A stretch of 6,062 nt of DNA from positions 1 through 6,062 of the forward strand of contig WRFK01000103.1 in assembly GCA_009778835.1 (NCBI GenBank), read 5' to 3'. The notes beneath the pieces are model-generated. The model saw only the letters and a list, made by a program, of their open reading frames with translations, made no database searches and had not been told where the DNA came from. The DNA comes from Spirochaetaceae bacterium (GTDB taxonomy: Bacteria; Spirochaetota; Spirochaetia; CADAEX01). The translations under genes and the position numbers were made by a program. Position 1 is the first letter of the stretch. Every line of letters starts with the position of its first letter. Shown here one piece after another: positions 1 through 5,889 of the stretch.

Positions 1-1407
1 AAAGATAAGGGAGAAAAAGTAAAGTTTTTATATTCCTGGGATGATTACGATGTTTTTAGAAAAGTTCCTGCAAATATGCCAAATGAAGAAAATCTTAAAA
101 AGTATTTACGCTTTCCAATAACAATGGTCCCGGATCCATGGGGCAAAGAAAATAGTTACGCAAGGGCAAATGAAGCAGAACTTGAATCTATTCTTCCTGT
201 TGTTGGGGTTTTTCCTCAATATATTTATCAGGCTGAAAAATACAGAAAATCAAATTATGCAAAAGAAATAAGAACAGCTCTTGAAAACAGGGAAAAAATA
301 AGAAAACTGCTCGATGAGCACAGGACAGAGCCTCTTGAAGAAAAATGGATGCCTGTTTCTGTGTTTTGCAATAAATGCAATAAAGATAAAACAGAAGTTG
401 AGTCATGGGACAATGATTGGGGCATTTCATACAGTTGCTCTTCATGCGGAAATAAAGAAACTGTGGATTTGCGAACCACTTCTTGTGTAAAGCTTCCCTG
501 GCGTATTGATTGGCCAATGCGCTGGGCTTATGAAAAAGTTGATTTTGAGCCAGCAGGAAAAGATCACCATTCAGAAGGGGGATCTTTCGATACTGCAAAA
601 AATATTGCCAAAGAGGTTTATGGTTATGAGCCTCCTGTTTCTTTCCAATATGACTTTTTAGGCATCAAAGGGAGAGGGGGAAAAATCTCATCATCAAGCG
701 GCGATGTTATAAGCCTTAAAGATGTGCTTGATATATATGAACCTGAAATCGTAAGATATATGTTTGCGGGAACAAAGCCAAATTCGGAATTTGCAATATC
801 ATTTGATCTTGATGTAATAAAAATTTATGAAGATTATGACAAGTGCGAAAGAATATATTTTGGGAAAGAAGCTATAAATGACAAAAAAGCAGATAAAGAA
901 AAAAGAATATATGAGCTTTCACAGGTAAACGCTATTCCATCTGAAATGCCTTTTCAAATTCTGTTCAGGCATCTATGCAACTTGCTCCAAATACATTCGG
1001 GTAATATTGATACTCTGCTTGCAGAAGAATTTAGCAGCATAAACGAGGCGCAAAAGAAAAAAGTTACGGCAAGAGCGCAGTGCGCATGGAGATGGATAAT
1101 AAATTTTGCACCTGAAGATTTTAAGTTTACGCTTAAATCTGCATCGGATCCTGTTATTGCTGTTGATGAAAAATCAGCAAAAATATTAAAAGCATTATCC
1201 GAAGAAATAAGAAAACTTGAAAGCCACACAGAGGTCTCTCTTGCAGAAGCAATTTATAAAATAGCTCAGGATAATGGAGCTGATCCCAAAGATATTTTTA
1301 AACTGGTATATACTGTACTTATAGGAAAAGAAAAAGGGCCAAGGCTTGCAGGGTTTATAATAACAGCGGGAAAAAACAAGATTCTTCCCCTGCTTGAGAA
1401 GTACTAA
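1..1407 (+). CDS. lysS: Lysyl-tRNA synthetase, class I (5'-truncated by window edge)
   Basis: Cytoplasmic enzyme that charges tRNA-Lys with lysine using ATP. The frame is open from base 1, and the residues before the first ATG (76), such as SWDDYDVFRKVP, are typical of the family, so 76 is internal. 468 residues are present; the family is usually about 520, so roughly 50 N-terminal residues including the HIGH motif lie outside. Counting from base 1, visible signatures are a CxxC...CxxC zinc-ribbon-like pair (Cys123/126 and Cys146/149, nt 367-447), the segment WRIDWPMRW (about 167-175), GKDHHSEGGSFD (about 186-197), and a KMSKS-equivalent KISSS (about 228-232, nt 682-696). These belong to the class I (Rossmann) LysRS of archaea and spirochaetes, not the common bacterial class II enzyme. 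Stop is TAA at 1405-1407. The body is intact with no frameshift. The family call is very secure. Confidence 0.96.
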   Translation, partial: KDKGEKVKFLYSWDDYDVFRKVPANMPNEENLKKYLRFPITMVPDPWGKENSYARANEAELESILPVVGVFPQYIYQAEKYRKSNYAKEIRTALENREKIRKLLDEHRTEPLEEKWMPVSVFCNKCNKDKTEVESWDNDWGISYSCSSCGNKETVDLRTTSCVKLPWRIDWPMRWAYEKVDFEPAGKDHHSEGGSFDTAKNIAKEVYGYEPPVSFQYDFLGIKGRGGKISSSSGDVISLKDVLDIYEPEIVRYMFAGTKPNSEFAISFDLDVIKIYEDYDKCERIYFGKEAINDKKADKEKRIYELSQVNAIPSEMPFQILFRHLCNLLQIHSGNIDTLLAEEFSSINEAQKKKVTARAQCAWRWIINFAPEDFKFTLKSASDPVIAVDEKSAKILKALSEEIRKLESHTEVSLAEAIYKIAQDNGADPKDIFKLVYTVLIGKEKGPRLAGFIITAGKNKILPLLEKY

Positions 1408-1421
1408 CCCCAGGGCCATGT

Positions 1422-1427
1422 GGAGGG
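1422..1427 (+). promoter_or_regulatory. Ribosome binding site that fixes a TTG start
   Basis: GGAGGG lies 6 nt before the TTG at 1434. The nearby ATG at 1418 is in another frame, so this Shine-Dalgarno decides the rare TTG as start of the membrane LuxR-family gene. It sits inside the 26-bp gap after lysS, where no terminator hairpin is visible. Confidence 0.7.
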
Positions 1428-1433
1428 AAAATT

Positions 1434-2852
1434 TTGCTGGTAAAATTAAGTGCAATTTTTGCCAAAACCTTTCAAGCACGTGATGAGTTGTCTTTTAGAA
1501 ATATAAGGGGTGCATTGTGGCCAGCACTGTTGATTTTCCCACTTTCAATAATACTGGGGGATCTGCGTTATTTTGATCTAAAAATAGAAGTAACAGGTTT
1601 TCAATCATGGGAACTTATGCTTTATTTCCTGGGACTTGGATGGCTCATCCTTGCGTTTATTCCAAAAAAATTTATTGTTCCACTGCTCCGCCTTGCCGCA
1701 ATTATTTCTGCTGCTTTGGTGCCATTCCAGATTTTGACACCTGATGGGCCTGTAAAACTTGCACTTTTTACGGCATTCCAGTTTTTTAATGGAATATGCG
1801 CTGCCAGCGCTTTTTACATATTCTGCTTTGTATTGAACAATGTCGAGCGTCTGTTTGGCATGGCATTGATCCAGCTTTATTACGGGTTTTACTATACTAT
1901 CTGGCGGGCAGTTCCCCTTGTGCAGGAAGTGGGAAAAATATGGGGTGGCGCTGCTATAATGATAATTTATCTTATTGTGGTTTTTTCATGCCGTATCGAG
2001 CAAAAAGAAATCAACACAGAAAGCGACGGAAAGGGATCAGGGGTTCCCTTTGTTCTGGGTCTGGATATTATCTACTACATGATTATGTGTATGATCAACT
2101 ACATCGAATGGGAAGCAAGCAGTGTATCGAGTATGGCATTCGGACTTGGATCTACTATCTCTGTGGGGCTTGTAATTGTGATCCAGTTCTGGAGAGGTCA
2201 TAATGCCATGTATATCTGGCTTCTGTTCCTGACACTCTCTTTGCTGGGGCTTGGCGCCCTCCTGTACGATGCAAAGATAACACTTATTTCCGGTTCTTTT
2301 GCCTATGGCCTGGGGGATGGTCTTGGTTATATCATTATTTACTATATGTGCGCTGGAGCAATACGGTGGAGCAGATCTTTAAGAATGTTCAGATACTTCT
2401 GTCTTGTTTTTTTTATTCAGTATTTTATCATATCCGGTATCTTTTCTGTGGCCTTTAATTATATTGAAGCGCCCAACAAATACTTTGCCTTTGCTGTTGT
2501 GCTTGTTCTGAGCAGTATTTGCTTTATGTTGATTCCCCTTATTCAAAAAAAGCTATTTGAAGCAGACTGGACCGATGGTTTATACCTGCGGGATATGGAG
2601 CAATATTCGAAACATTTTGCGGAAACAGAGGCTCGCTCCGCTAAAGAACAACTGAACCTGACAGTCAGGGAAGAAGAAGTTTTAACCATGCTGCTTGGCG
2701 GTAACTCGCCCAAGGAAATAGCTTTTATACTTAAAATCAGCTTTGATACAGTGCGTTTTCATCAAAAAAACCTTTACCGCAAACTGGAAATCAACAGTAT
2801 TCATGAACTTTTTTCCAAATATGCGGTAATTCCAACAGAAAAAATAGATTAA
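1434..2852 (+). CDS. Membrane-anchored LuxR-family transcriptional regulator (12 TM + HTH)
   Basis: Predicted 472-residue inner-membrane protein with a cytoplasmic DNA-binding tail. I count 12 hydrophobic segments by eye at about 27-43, 59-76, 80-100, 107-135, 141-158, 169-186, 204-223, 231-252, 258-279, 283-308, 320-342 and 349-371, an MFS-transporter-like layout. A charged linker follows (372-406), then a LuxR/GerE helix-turn-helix (about 407-466). HTH hallmarks are LTVREEEVL (409-417), KEIA (427-430), S436, TVRFH (439-443) and the RKL turn (449-451). The TTG start is supported by GGAGGG 6 nt upstream. The 26-bp distance to lysS suggests possible co-transcription. Similar 12-TM LuxR fusions are known in Treponema and in Eggerthella-type gut bacteria. 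Inference: the membrane part senses or binds a ligand and controls the tail; no receiver or autoinducer-binding domain is present. Targets are unknown; the lipoprotein downstream is only a candidate. Confidence 0.88.
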   Translation: MLVKLSAIFAKTFQARDELSFRNIRGALWPALLIFPLSIILGDLRYFDLKIEVTGFQSWELMLYFLGLGWLILAFIPKKFIVPLLRLAAIISAALVPFQILTPDGPVKLALFTAFQFFNGICAASAFYIFCFVLNNVERLFGMALIQLYYGFYYTIWRAVPLVQEVGKIWGGAAIMIIYLIVVFSCRIEQKEINTESDGKGSGVPFVLGLDIIYYMIMCMINYIEWEASSVSSMAFGLGSTISVGLVIVIQFWRGHNAMYIWLLFLTLSLLGLGALLYDAKITLISGSFAYGLGDGLGYIIIYYMCAGAIRWSRSLRMFRYFCLVFFIQYFIISGIFSVAFNYIEAPNKYFAFAVVLVLSSICFMLIPLIQKKLFEADWTDGLYLRDMEQYSKHFAETEARSAKEQLNLTVREEEVLTMLLGGNSPKEIAFILKISFDTVRFHQKNLYRKLEINSIHELFSKYAVIPTEKID

Positions 2853-2888
2853 TTCTAATTTTATTAATAAATACTCCCAACCTCTACC

Positions 2889-2921
2889 CTACCCAATCAT
2901 GTAGGTAGTCTAAACATGATT
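2889..2921 (+). repeat. Inverted repeat after the LuxR-family gene (weak terminator or operator)
   Basis: AATCATG (2895-2901) and CATGATT (2915-2921) form a perfect 7-bp inverted repeat with a 13-nt loop. An alternative stem pairs CTACC (2889-2893) with GGTAG (2904-2908). The stem is AT-rich and is followed only by a broken T run (ATTTCCTTT), so a classical intrinsic terminator is doubtful. The nine bases AACATGATT recur at 2913-2921 and 2964-2972, so the left arm could also pair with the start of the downstream leader. Confidence 0.3.
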
Positions 2922-2966
2922 TCCTTTAGAAATTATATATGTATTGGTTCTGATCTATTTAGCAAC

Positions 2967-2993
2967 ATGATTCAAATGAAAGTACGGTATTAA
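2967..2993 (+). CDS. Conserved 8-codon leader mini-ORF, copy 1
   Basis: ATG to TAA, encoding MIQMKVRY. No Shine-Dalgarno is visible upstream. The matching position in copy 2 encodes MIQTRVRY and ends in TGA, so length, frame and stop survive although the bases differ. The stop codon overlaps the 5' arm of the hairpin that follows. It could be a leader peptide coupled to control of the downstream start, or a chance frame inside a structured leader. Confidence 0.3.
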   Translation: MIQMKVRY

Positions 2994-3014
2994 GGAAGTC
3001 ATCCTTGGCGAACC
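2986..3014 (+). promoter_or_regulatory. Leader hairpin with alternative pairing to the RBS, copy 1
   Basis: AAGGA (2992-2996) pairs with TCCTT (3002-3006) around the loop AGTCA. Two flanking G-U pairs and an outer GGT/ACC (2986-2988 with 3012-3014) can extend the stem. The same TCCTT is also complementary to AAGGA (3027-3031) of the Shine-Dalgarno for the ATG at 3039. The two pairings exclude each other, which would allow open and closed states of the RBS. Structure is read by eye; function is inferred. Confidence 0.4.
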
Positions 3015-3038
3015 AAACTCAATATAAAGGAGTTTTTT

Positions 3039-3119
3039 ATGCGAAATGTATTCAAGCTTATCGGAATTATTGCCATTGCTGTCGTATATTTGTTGGTTCT
3101 CACTTATTTAATGAGATGA
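3039..3119 (+). CDS. 26-codon signal-peptide-like membrane peptide (remnant 5' end of a lipoprotein gene)
   Basis: An ATG with AAGGAG (3027-3032) 6 nt upstream opens a 26-codon frame ending in TGA (3117-3119). It begins MRNVFKLIGIIAIAVVY, then a hydrophobic run and a final Met-Arg. It is a near copy of the first residues of the lipoprotein starting at 3190 (MRNVFKVIGVIAI) but has no lipobox cysteine and no mature domain. Its stop overlaps the ATG of the second mini-ORF as ATGA. It could be a decapitated paralogue that is still translated, or a genuine single-helix small protein. The good RBS supports translation; nothing in the sequence shows a function. Confidence 0.45.
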   Translation: MRNVFKLIGIIAIAVVYLLVLTYLMR

Positions 3120-3142
3120 TTCAAACCAGAGTACGGTATTGA
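3116..3142 (+). CDS. Conserved 8-codon leader mini-ORF, copy 2
   Basis: ATG to TGA, encoding MIQTRVRY. Its ATG overlaps the TGA of the 26-codon peptide (ATGA at 3116-3119), a usual arrangement for translational coupling. Against copy 1, Met becomes Thr, Lys becomes Arg and the stop changes from TAA to TGA, so the frame is preserved. The final G of the stop region stays compatible with the hairpin (A-U becomes G-U). Too short to be sure it is translated. Confidence 0.3.
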   Translation: MIQTRVRY

Positions 3143-3163
3143 GGAAGTCATCCTTGGCGAACC
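3135..3163 (+). promoter_or_regulatory. Leader hairpin with alternative pairing to the RBS, copy 2
   Basis: GAGGA (3141-3145) pairs with TCCTT (3151-3155) around the loop AGTCA, with an outer GGT/ACC (3135-3137 with 3161-3163). TCCTT can instead pair with AAGGA (3174-3178), the Shine-Dalgarno of the lipoprotein gene, whose ATG at 3190 lies 10 nt beyond AAGGAG. The one change from copy 1 in the stem replaces A-U with G-U, so pairing is kept. Confidence 0.42.
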
Positions 3164-3189
3164 AAACAATCTAAAGGAGTTTTTTTGTT

Positions 3190-4722
3190 ATGCGAAATGT
3201 ATTCAAAGTTATTGGAGTTATTGCCATTACAGTATTAATCATATTTACAATTACTACTTGCCGTAATAGCAGCGCAGGAGGAGCGGACGGGGCGAACAAC
3301 CCAGGCTGGGTAGGAATCCCTGTCATCACAATAACTGCGCAACCGGTTAAGGAAACAATTGTGAAGCCCGGAAAGATAAAAAGCAGTCTGAAAGTAAAGG
3401 CCGAAGTTACGAATGGAGCGACTCTATATCACCAGTGGTACAGGAACACAGAAAATAACAATATTGGCGGTGAAATACTCGAAGGAAAGATTGACGCGAG
3501 CTTTGCCATACCCACGACACTCGAAATAGGCAAACATTATTACTTTTGCAAGATCGATGCTACCGGCGAGGCTGCTACTGTCACTTCTAACGTAGCAACG
3601 GTTACTGTAACAGAAGATCCGATTATCACAATAATTACACAGCCGGATGAAACAACAACTGTGATTTTTGGAAACATAATCGGGAAATTGAGCGTTATGG
3701 CAAGCGTTACAGAAGGCGCAGCGCTAAGTTTCCAATGGTACAGGAACACAATCGAAAGCAATGCGGGCGGTACTGCCATAACAGGAGATAATTTTGCTGT
3801 TTTTACCATACCTACAACACTTGAGAAAGGGAAATATTTCTACTTCTGCGAGATCAGCGCAGACGGAGAGACAACACCTATTCGTTCCAATGTAGCGACA
3901 GTTACGGTTACAGCCCCTATAGGAATAGAGGCAATAGATAATAAACCTTTTATGATGGGATACGATGGTTCTGCAGGCGCTAATCCCGAAGAAAAACCAT
4001 CTCATGAAGTAACATTTACCAGGGAGCTTTCCATAGGAAAAACCATGGTAACACAGGAACAGTATCAGGCAATAATGGGGATAAATCCCAGCTCTTTTAC
4101 CACAGCTCCTGGAGGCGAAAATTCTGCAAAACTTCCGGTGGAAAATGTAAGTTGGTATGATGCAATAGTCTTCTGCAACAAGTTAAGTATTATAGAAGGG
4201 CTTGCTCCGGTTTATATTAAAAATGGAAAAACCAATCCGGCAGAATGGGGAGAAGTTCCAAACAATTCAAACCATCCCGATATAATAAAATGGGAGAAGG
4301 TAGAAGCAAACTGGAACGCCAATGGTTATCGTCTTCCTACCGAGGCAGAATGGGAATATGCATGCCGCGCAGGGACAACAACCTCATTCAACACAGGAGC
4401 TGCCATAAGCAATGATACTGGCTGGTATACAGATAATAGCGGGAAGAGAACCCATGAAGTAGCACAAAAGCAGCCCAATAAATGGGGACTGTACGATATG
4501 CATGGAAATGTATATGAATGGTGCTGGGACTGGTATGATGAAAACTATTATAAAACCAGTCCGTCCAAAGACCCAACAGGGCCTGATTCCGGCACTCGCC
4601 GTGTGGTGCGCGGAGGATCATGGGATAATGATCAGAATGTTTTGCGCTCGGCATACAGGGACAATGGTAATCCGTTAGACAGAAATAAATTTATTGGCTT
4701 TCGGGTTGTTCGTACTAAATAG
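3190..4722 (+). CDS. Surface lipoprotein with two Ig-like repeats and an FGE-sulfatase/C-type-lectin-like domain
   Basis: 510 residues, probably exported and lipid-anchored. The N-terminus has a basic start, a hydrophobic core (7-21) and a permissive spirochaete-style lipobox ITTC with Cys24. A Gly/Asn/Ala-rich linker (25-44) leads to two Ig-like repeats, 45-144 and 145-244, each with QWYRNT, IPTTLE, YFC and SNVATVTVT. An FGE-sulfatase/SUMF1 domain (about 250-508) follows, with EEKPSHEVTFTREL, LPVENVSWYDAIVFCNKLS, GYRLPTEAEWEYACRAGT, GLYDMHGNVYEWCWDWY, RVVRGGSW and GFRVVR. True formylglycine-generating enzymes carry two active-site cysteines just after RGGSW; here 475-508 has none, so sulfatase maturation is unlikely. 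EgtB-type chemistry is also unsupported because no DinB domain is present. A ligand-binding, adhesin-like role is the better inference. AAGGAG (3174-3179) precedes the ATG. The stop is TAG. Confidence 0.88.
   Translation: MRNVFKVIGVIAITVLIIFTITTCRNSSAGGADGANNPGWVGIPVITITAQPVKETIVKPGKIKSSLKVKAEVTNGATLYHQWYRNTENNNIGGEILEGKIDASFAIPTTLEIGKHYYFCKIDATGEAATVTSNVATVTVTEDPIITIITQPDETTTVIFGNIIGKLSVMASVTEGAALSFQWYRNTIESNAGGTAITGDNFAVFTIPTTLEKGKYFYFCEISADGETTPIRSNVATVTVTAPIGIEAIDNKPFMMGYDGSAGANPEEKPSHEVTFTRELSIGKTMVTQEQYQAIMGINPSSFTTAPGGENSAKLPVENVSWYDAIVFCNKLSIIEGLAPVYIKNGKTNPAEWGEVPNNSNHPDIIKWEKVEANWNANGYRLPTEAEWEYACRAGTTTSFNTGAAISNDTGWYTDNSGKRTHEVAQKQPNKWGLYDMHGNVYEWCWDWYDENYYKTSPSKDPTGPDSGTRRVVRGGSWDNDQNVLRSAYRDNGNPLDRNKFIGFRVVRTK
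3322..3921 (+). repeat. Two in-frame Ig-like repeats, 100 codons each
   Basis: Residues 45-144 (nt 3322-3621) and 145-244 (nt 3622-3921) align end to end with no gap. By hand count about 53 of 100 positions are identical, including QWYRNT (82-87 and 182-187), IPTTLE (107-112 and 207-212) and SNVATVTVT (133-141 and 233-241). Each keeps the Trp and the YxC-like cysteine (120, 220) of an Ig fold but lacks the partner cysteine in the first strand, so no intradomain disulfide is expected. Confidence 0.85.
4609..4710 (+). other. Variable-region-like C-terminal segment of the FGE-like domain
   Basis: Residues 474-507 run from RGGSW to GFRVV, the stretch diversified in treponemal FGE-fold targets of diversity-generating retroelements such as TvpA of T. 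denticola. Between the fixed ends lie many NNT/NNC codons for Asp, Asn, Tyr and Gly that A-directed changes of AAT or AAC could produce (GAT, TAC, GAC, GGT). No reverse transcriptase, accessory gene or template repeat is in the window, so an ordinary non-diversified paralogue is at least as likely. Confidence 0.25.
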
Positions 4723-4726
4723 AAGC

Positions 4727-4752
4727 TTTGGCATACACTTCGTTACGCCAAA
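4727..4752 (+). terminator. Hairpin 4 nt after the lipoprotein stop codon
   Basis: TTTGGC (4727-4732) and GCCAAA (4747-4752) are perfectly complementary, with two further A-T pairs possible inside after one mismatch. There is no good T tract behind it, so it would be a poor intrinsic terminator; it may protect the mRNA 3' end. A second inverted repeat follows at 4793-4822. Confidence 0.35.
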
Positions 4753-4792
4753 TGGATTTGTGAAACTATGAAAAAATTATGCGGCTACTGGT

Positions 4793-4822
4793 ATTTGGAA
4801 AACAACACATCCCTCTCCAAAT
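4793..4822. repeat. Inverted repeat in the convergent intergenic region
   Basis: ATTTGGA (4793-4799) and TCCAAAT (4816-4822) form a 7-bp inverted repeat with a 16-nt loop between two convergent genes. No T tract follows on either strand. The rest of 4723-4959 holds no credible gene. Confidence 0.25.
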
Positions 4823-4897
4823 TGAAGTAACGTTATTATAGCAATTATACAGCCGGTAGTCGCATTTATTTTTAAGACATTGGGCTCTTCCTGTCAC

Positions 4898-4922
4898 AAC
4901 GAAATATTCCGGCAACTTCGTT
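4898..4922. repeat. Inverted repeat near the era 3' end
   Basis: AACGAA (4898-4903) and TTCGTT (4917-4922) are complementary with a 13-nt loop. On the minus strand this lies about 40 nt past the era stop, and a run of seven T (4944-4950 read in reverse) lies between era and the stem rather than after it, which is the wrong order for an era terminator. Confidence 0.2.
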
Positions 4923-4959
4923 TACCTTGCAATTTTATAAATCAAAAAAATACGCCTCG

Positions 4960-5889
4960 CTACTTGATAAGCCTGGTTATAATGCCTCTTTTTTTTCTCC
5001 AGTTATGATTAACCTTTACCCGTAAGTCTATTATTACAGGATATGGAAAAATTGATTTTATTTCCCTTTTTGCAGCTTTTTTTATTGCCTGTATTTTTTC
5101 TCCTCCACTGCCAATAACTATTCGCTTTTGCGATTCATTTTCCACGATTAAAAAAGCCCTAACCCAAAGCTCTTCTCCCAGCTTGGTTTTTGTCATTTCA
5201 ATATCTGCAATTTCAACATAAACACTATGAGGAATTTCCTCTTTTGTTCTGTTTACTGCTTTTTCCCTTATTATTTCACTTATTCTAAAAGAAACATCCT
5301 GATCAGTATAAATATCAGGAGGATAAAGTTGTTCTCCAACAGGCGCTTTATCAAACATTGCCTCAAGGAGCTTATCTATCCCATCTCCTGTCATTGCCGA
5401 AACATGACACATGGAAATATTTTTATTGCTATCTTTTTTACAAAGATTTTTTTTCAAATAATTTCCAAGGCTTTCCAGAAATTCTTTTATGTTCTTCTCT
5501 GGTATTGTAATAAGATCTATTTTATTTAAAGCTACTATAATTACTGCGTTTAATGATGAAAGATATTCTATTATTCTTTTTTCTTCTGCCCCGGGCTCTC
5601 TTGTGCAATCAAAAACATAAAGTATTATCTCCGCATCATTTATAGCATTTTCAGTTACATGCTTAAGCTCGTTATTTATTTTTTTTTCTGAAATATGATA
5701 TCCCGGAGTATCCTGAAAAATCAGTTGTCCTCTTTCTTCTGTAAAGATACCCCGTATTACATTTCTTGTTGTTTGCGGAGTTGCCGACACAATGGAAACT
5801 TTATGTCCGCATATTTTATTTACAAGAGTCGATTTTCCGGAAGAAGGTCTTCCTATAAGTGTGATAAAAGCTGATTTCACTTTAAGCAT
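4960..5889 (-). CDS. era: GTPase Era (ribosome assembly, KH domain)
   Basis: 309-residue GTP-binding protein that binds 16S rRNA near its 3' end and assists 30S maturation in the cytoplasm. G motifs are in order: G1 GRPSSGKST (13-21), G2 region TPQTTRN (37-43), G3 DTPG (60-63), G4 NKID (122-125), G5 SAMTG (164-168). The Era signature LYPPD...FRISEIIREK (188-210) bridges to a C-terminal KH domain with the RNA-binding IGSGGEKI (259-266). Length is normal for Era. The first S of SSG in G1 replaces the more common NVG, a harmless variant. It is convergent with the lipoprotein gene. The ATG start has only a weak AAGAGA upstream at a long spacing; the fourth codon, GTG, is an alternative start. The stop is TAG. 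It is visibly more AT-rich than the two accessory genes to its left. Confidence 0.97.
   Translation of the reverse strand: MLKVKSAFITLIGRPSSGKSTLVNKICGHKVSIVSATPQTTRNVIRGIFTEERGQLIFQDTPGYHISEKKINNELKHVTENAINDAEIILYVFDCTREPGAEEKRIIEYLSSLNAVIIVALNKIDLITIPEKNIKEFLESLGNYLKKNLCKKDSNKNISMCHVSAMTGDGIDKLLEAMFDKAPVGEQLYPPDIYTDQDVSFRISEIIREKAVNRTKEEIPHSVYVEIADIEMTKTKLGEELWVRAFLIVENESQKRIVIGSGGEKIQAIKKAAKREIKSIFPYPVIIDLRVKVNHNWRKKRGIITRLIK

Larger units (their letters stand above)
2956..3235 (+). repeat. Tandem duplication of a leader plus signal-peptide module (period 149 bp)
   Basis: Sequence from about 2956 recurs from 3105 at an offset of exactly 149 bp; the offset becomes 151 after small indels around the ribosome binding site. 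Blocks identical in both copies include 2982-2991 with 3131-3140, a 26-nt block 2993-3018 with 3142-3167, AAAGGAG, and the first 17 bases from the ATG (3039 and 3190). Similarity fades around codon 14 of each reading frame. Copy 1 ends in a 26-codon peptide; copy 2 leads into the 510-residue lipoprotein. The simplest reading is that the 5' end of a lipoprotein gene was duplicated or recombined in, leaving a headless partial copy. Everything in the 2853-3189 gap not listed separately looks featureless; I found no convincing -35/-10 pair. Confidence 0.85.

Noticed and set aside
188..598. Minus-strand open frames across lysS (188-598, 255-479, 954-1229, 1195-1479)
   Set aside because: They lie opposite a strongly conserved gene, have no recognisable domains and no convincing ribosome binding sites.
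1796..2203. Alternative plus-strand frame of 135 codons inside the LuxR-family gene
   Set aside because: It is an out-of-frame shadow of transmembrane coding sequence, and the main frame has clear domain signatures.
2853..3189. CRISPR-like interpretation of the repeated leader
   Set aside because: Only two units with a 149-bp period, and each unit contains an RBS and start codon; this is a gene 5'-end duplication.
3540..4654. Minus-strand frames inside the lipoprotein gene (3540-3809, 3724-4005, 4388-4654)
   Set aside because: Composition reflects the reverse of the repeats and FGE domain; no independent support.
3190..4722. Calling the lipoprotein a formylglycine-generating enzyme or EgtB
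   Set aside because: The catalytic cysteine pair after RGGSW is missing and there is no DinB domain.
4768..4830. 20-codon ORF beginning MKKLCGYWYL in the convergent gap
   Set aside because: No Shine-Dalgarno upstream, no second copy in the window, and it lies within an inverted-repeat region; likely chance.
4723..4959. Possible IS remnant or att site between the convergent genes
   Set aside because: Several short inverted repeats exist, but there is no transposase fragment, target duplication or tRNA end.
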